Source: Streptomyces sp. WAC05374 (GTDB lineage Bacteria; Actinomycetota; Actinomycetes; Streptomycetales; Streptomycetaceae). From it: a stretch of 64,000 bases of DNA. This document shows, piece by piece, positions 62,001 to 64,000 of the stretch. Under the pieces are notes generated by a model, which did not search any database, was not told the DNA's origin, and saw only the letters and a list, made by a program, of their open reading frames with translations. The stretch lies in NCBI RefSeq assembly GCF_004353505.1, contig NZ_SMNQ01000013.1, positions 124,001 to 188,000 on the forward strand, written 5' to 3'. The position numbers and the translations under genes are program-made. How positions within the stretch are numbered: position 1 is the first letter of the stretch; every line of letters begins with the position of its first letter.

Positions 62001-62943
62001 CCGGCAGGGAGGGGAAGATCCGGTACGACAGCTCGGTGTCGCGCCGCACGGCCGTGTGGACGTCGAAGACCTTGTTGTACGAGTACGCCCGGCCGTCCGG
62101 CCGGTGGGTGCCCGCGTAGCGCAGCGCCCGCACCCCGGTGAACCCCGCGTTGGCCTTGGCGGTGGGGGAGCCGCCGGGGCCGCGGTCGACGTGGGTGCGC
62201 ATGTCGGGCGGGACGGGGGCGGAGGTGTCACCGTTCGAGAACTGGACGTCGGCGAGCTGGGTGATGCCCGTCGCGCCGTTGTTCGCGGTGATCTCCAGCC
62301 GGTAGTGCGCGTACTCCGCCGCCTGTGCGACGTCGTACGTCCTCGTCTCGAAGCGCTTGTCGAAGCTCTGGCCCTCGCGGGTGTCCAGCACCTTCCAGTC
62401 CGTACCGTCCGCCGAGCCCTTCAGCGTCCAGTTCCTCGGGTCGCGCGGGGCGTGGTCGTTCGCGGACGTCAGCGCGTACGTGGCCACCTTGACCGGTTCC
62501 TCCAGGTCGAACTCGACCCAGGCGGTGGGTGTGAAGGTGAGCCACTTGGTGCCCGGCTGGAGATCGACCAGGTTCTCCTTGGTCTCGCCCGCGCCGCCGT
62601 TCTCGCCGCTGGCGCGCAGCGCGGTGACCTTGTCGGTGACGTTGCCGGGTATGCCCGCCGCGTAGGCGCCGTCGACGCCGGACGCCCGCTTGTGGCCGTC
62701 GGGGCCCACGTCGACGGTGTTGCGCCAGTCGGGTGGGCGCTCGTCGGCCTCGAAGGACGAGCGGAACTCGGTCTGTGCCGCGGCCGGTTGGGCCGGGCGG
62801 GCCGGTGCGGCGAGTGCCGCGGTGGGCGGGGCGGCCGCCACGATCAGCGAAGCGGCCGCCACGAGGGCGGCCGTACGGGTGTGTCCACGGGTGTGTCGGT
62901 GCCGGTTCCCCGGTGCGGACGTGCTGGGCTGTCTGGGCTGCAT
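59089..62943 (-). CDS. Secreted GH92 alpha-mannosidase with F5/8-type carbohydrate-binding domains
   Basis: 1284 residues from the ATG at 62943 behind AGGAGG. A signal peptide (about 1-45, ending ALAA) is followed by a discoidin-like F5/8 domain (about 85-190: VDLQPGTKWLTFTP...YAHYRLEITANNGATGITQLADVQF). Next come a beta-sandwich region and the GH92 catalytic domain (YASTVRGTHSSGSFSRGNTFPATAVPHGFNFWTPVT, MYGHSNQVAHHVTYMYNAASQPWKTQEKVREVL, GYHGDEDNGEQSAWWLFSALGFYPL). A second F5/8-like module closes the protein. GH92 enzymes are calcium-dependent exo-mannosidases, mostly alpha-1,2, acting on fungal or glycoprotein mannan. A LacI-type operator lies upstream. Confidence 0.96.
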   Translation of the reverse strand: MQPRQPSTSAPGNRHRHTRGHTRTAALVAAASLIVAAAPPTAALAAPARPAQPAAAQTEFRSSFEADERPPDWRNTVDVGPDGHKRASGVDGAYAAGIPGNVTDKVTALRASGENGGAGETKENLVDLQPGTKWLTFTPTAWVEFDLEEPVKVATYALTSANDHAPRDPRNWTLKGSADGTDWKVLDTREGQSFDKRFETRTYDVAQAAEYAHYRLEITANNGATGITQLADVQFSNGDTSAPVPPDMRTHVDRGPGGSPTAKANAGFTGVRALRYAGTHRPDGRAYSYNKVFDVHTAVRRDTELSYRIFPSLPETDLNYPATHVAVDLVFTDGTRLSDLGATDSHGGALTPQGQGAAKRLYVNQWNQVTAGIGAVAAGRTVDRVLVAYDAPKGPARFQGWIDDVTIQRAAPEERHARPSDYASTVRGTHSSGSFSRGNTFPATAVPHGFNFWTPVTNAASKSWLYEYARGNNADNLPTVQAFSASHEPSPWMGDRQTFQLLPSAAAGTPETDRVRRALPFRHENETARPHYYGVTFENGIRAEITPTDHAAMMRFRYPGADASVVFDNVTDEGGLTLDPATRSFTGFSDVKSGLSTGATRMFVYGVFDAPVTGSGSAGVKGHLRFDAGADRTVTLRMATSLIGVEQAKANLAAEIPAGTGFERVRARAQAAWDRILGRVTVEGATRDQLVTLYSNLYRLYLYPNSGFEKVDGEDRYASPFSPQTGPDTPTRTGAKIVDGKVYVNNGFWDTYRTTWPAYSFLTPRKAGELVDGFVQQYKDGGWISRWSSPGYADLMTGTSSDVAFADAYIKGVDFDAEAAYEAALKNATVVPPSSGVGRKGMGTSPFTGYASTATHEGLSWSLEGYLNDYGLARMAEALHRKTGKDRYREEAAYFLNRARQYVTLFDKEAGFFQGRDPKGAWRVPSASYDPRVWGYDYTETNGWGYAFTAPQDSRGLANLYGGRAGLAKKLDTYFSTPETASPEFVGSYGSVIHEMTEARDVRMGMYGHSNQVAHHVTYMYNAASQPWKTQEKVREVLSRLYTGSEIGQGYHGDEDNGEQSAWWLFSALGFYPLVMGSGEYAIGSPLFTKATVRMDNGRTLVVKAPENSARNIYVQGVKVNGKRWTSTALPHELLARGGTLEFDMGPKPSAWGTGGNAAPVSITRDDSVPSPRRDVLAGAGELFDDTSATAARVEAVELPVPAGGTRAVQYTLTSAARGDAPSGWVLQGSRDGTAWTDLDRRSGESFAWDRQTRVFTVARPGAYERYRLVPAAPATLAEVELLR

Positions 62944-62975
62944 CCCGCGTCCTGCCTCCTGCCGAAAGCGCGTTG

Positions 62976-62987
62976 GACAACGTTGTC
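62976..62987 (-). promoter_or_regulatory. LacI-family-type operator before the GH92 gene
   Basis: The perfect 12-bp palindrome GACAACGTTGTC has the central CG step typical of LacI-family sites. It lies 33-44 nt ahead of the mannosidase start. No LacI regulator gene is in the window. Confidence 0.6.
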
Positions 62988-63153
62988 AGGCGAGCTGGGC
63001 AAGAACCAGTAGGGAGGTAAGTGGCGTGCGGTGTCAAGGGTGTTGACGGTGCGGCAAGATCCGATTCAGCCGTTTCGCGGAATCGCGTGGCCGGGTAATG
63101 CGGACCCGGCGCCGCGGTATTTCCCCCAGGTCTCAACTCGGGAAAGACTGCTG

Positions 63154-63170
63154 TCGAAAGTTGCTTTCGA
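63154..63170 (+). promoter_or_regulatory. Inverted repeat upstream of ngcE
   Basis: TCGAAAG (63154-63160) and CTTTCGA (63164-63170) around TTG, ending 2 bp before the -35 of the promoter at 63173. The CGAA...TTCG form resembles sugar-operon sites in Streptomyces such as that of BxlR. Confidence 0.5.
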
Positions 63171-63172
63171 TC

Positions 63173-63205
63173 TTGCTCAGATGACGAGAAGTGGACTATA
63201 CCTGT
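63173..63205 (+). promoter_or_regulatory. ngcE promoter with an overlapping DasR-like (dre) site
   Basis: TTGCTC (63173-63178), 18 bp and TATACC (63197-63202). AGTGGACTATACCTGT at 63190-63205 matches the DasR consensus AGTGGTCTAGACCACT at 12 of 16 positions and covers the -10. DasR is the GlcNAc-responsive GntR regulator of chitin use. Confidence 0.65.
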
Positions 63206-63341
63206 CGGCCAGCACTGCACGAGAGCACCCAGCACCTGCACGACCCAGCAAATGACCGCGGTGGCGGGGCCCTTCGCCTCAGGCGAGCAGGACGGGCGAC
63301 CGGTACACCGCCTGAGTCCTGGAGAAGGCGAGGACTTGAGC

Positions 63342-64000
63342 ATGGGATCCACGTCCGCCCGCAACGACGGTGACGGCCTCGGCCGTCGCGACCTCATCAA
63401 GCGGTCCGCCGCACTCGGCCTGATCACCGTCCCGGTCATGGGCGGGCTGTCCGCCTGCGCCACCGGCGGTGGCGGCGGCAACGACACGCAGACGAAGGCC
63501 CCCGGCGGCGCCAAGTCCGAGAAGAACCCGCTCGGCGTGGCCAAGGGCGCCGCACTGGAGGCGTTCATCTTCAAGGGCGGCCTCGGCGACCAGTACGCCA
63601 AGGACGCCGAGGCCGACTACAAGGCCACCTACGGCGCCGACGTCAAGCACACCGGCACCCAGCAGGTCGGGCCCAAGCTCACCCCGCGCTTCGCGGGCGG
63701 CAACCCGCCGGACGTCATCGACAACTCCGGCGCCGACCACCTCGACATGAACAAGCTCTCCACCCAGGGCCAGCTCCAGGACCTCGCCGCCCTGCTCGAC
63801 GCGCCCTCCCTGGACGACCCGGCGAAGAAGGTCCGCGACACGATCCACCCGAGCACCATCGAGAAGGGCAAGCACGGCGACACCTTCGACGTCCTCTATT
63901 ACGCCTTCACCATCTACGGCACCTGGTACTCGCAGAAACTGCTGGCCGACAAGGGCTGGGCGTACCCCAAGACCCTCTCCGAGATGGTCACCCTCTGCGG
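63342..64000 (+). CDS. ngcE: N-acetylglucosamine/chitobiose ABC transporter binding protein NgcE (3' end outside window)
   Basis: At least 219 residues; the frame runs off the window. The N-terminus GRRDLIKRSAALGLITVPVMGGLSAC has a twin-arginine-like pair (15-16) and a lipobox, with the lipid cysteine at residue 39. The following LEAFIFKGGLGDQYAKDAEADYKATYGADVKHTGTQQVGPKLTPRFAGGNPPDVIDNSGAD region matches the NgcE family, which binds GlcNAc and diacetylchitobiose. The permease genes ngcF and ngcG should follow to the right. Control by DasR is supported by the dre-like site over the promoter. Confidence 0.92.
   Translation, partial: MGSTSARNDGDGLGRRDLIKRSAALGLITVPVMGGLSACATGGGGGNDTQTKAPGGAKSEKNPLGVAKGAALEAFIFKGGLGDQYAKDAEADYKATYGADVKHTGTQQVGPKLTPRFAGGNPPDVIDNSGADHLDMNKLSTQGQLQDLAALLDAPSLDDPAKKVRDTIHPSTIEKGKHGDTFDVLYYAFTIYGTWYSQKLLADKGWAYPKTLSEMVTLC

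Noticed and set aside
59008..63012. A 1334-codon open frame on the plus strand opposite the GH92 gene
   Set aside because: It is the antisense mirror of a strong GH92 coding sequence. Its product is Arg/Val/Gly-rich without domains, and such frames are expected in high-GC DNA.

Overview
The window is chromosomal DNA from a Streptomyces-like actinomycete. GC is very high, third codon positions are almost all G or C, and GTG starts and 1-4 nt stop/start overlaps are common. Leucine TTA codons are nearly absent (I found two). The content is typical of the genus: Hen1/Pnkp, a SepF-like protein, an XRE-DUF397 pair, a tendamistat-type inhibitor, and an NgcE-type chitin-sugar binding protein. From memory, the order SepF-like, arcA, argF, HTH-MurA, acnA, ngcE resembles the SCO5967-SCO6005 arm of S. 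coelicolor; I could not check this.

Region A (1-12016) is an accessory-looking locus. The plus strand has a DegT-type aminotransferase, two amidohydrolase-fold proteins and a secreted beta-propeller. A DapA-type lyase and an LLM flavin oxidoreductase diverge from a perfect 24-bp palindrome. On the minus strand a six-gene operon, with every junction overlapping, encodes a sugar-type ABC importer (binding protein and two permeases), two more amidohydrolase-fold proteins and a second DegT aminotransferase. The aminotransferase plus amidohydrolase-pair module is thus present twice. In each pair one member keeps the metal ligands and the other has lost them. This is the best candidate for an undescribed pathway here.

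Region B (12.3-25.2 kb) is more conserved. It holds a SepF-like protein, an ATPase-MazG pair and a hypothetical gene (the ATPase and the hypothetical each carry one TTA codon), an F420-type oxidoreductase, the Hen1-Pnkp RNA repair operon, and arginine genes (arcA, argF, APC permease) followed by an RsbW-like kinase.

Region C (25.4-32.6 kb) is a CoA-dependent aromatic acid cluster, probably for 2-aminobenzoate. It has a CoA ligase, a fused monooxygenase/reductase, an acyl-CoA dehydrogenase, an enoyl-CoA hydratase, RidA and a PaaX regulator. A shared GTGAC-N4-GTCA operator lies at both of its promoters.

Region D (32.7-40.7 kb) joins a secreted M9 collagenase to a 4-hydroxyproline catabolic operon (three-subunit D-hydroxyproline dehydrogenase, deaminase, epimerase, GntR regulator). 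Release of the substrate and its breakdown are neighbours.

Region E (40.7-47.3 kb) is a five-gene minus-strand operon for an extracellular polysaccharide, probably containing ManNAc or GlcNAc.

Region F (47.5-64 kb) carries a tendamistat-family alpha-amylase inhibitor, an HTH-MurA fusion, a PTP-like phosphatase, a class II UvrA (drug-resistance type) and an AraC/VOC pair. Aconitase follows, with an iron box and a TamR-like operator upstream. An XRE-DUF397 pair, a secreted GH92 mannosidase and the start of an ngcE operon with a DasR-like site close the window. I found no tRNA, rRNA, CRISPR array, insertion sequence or phage gene.
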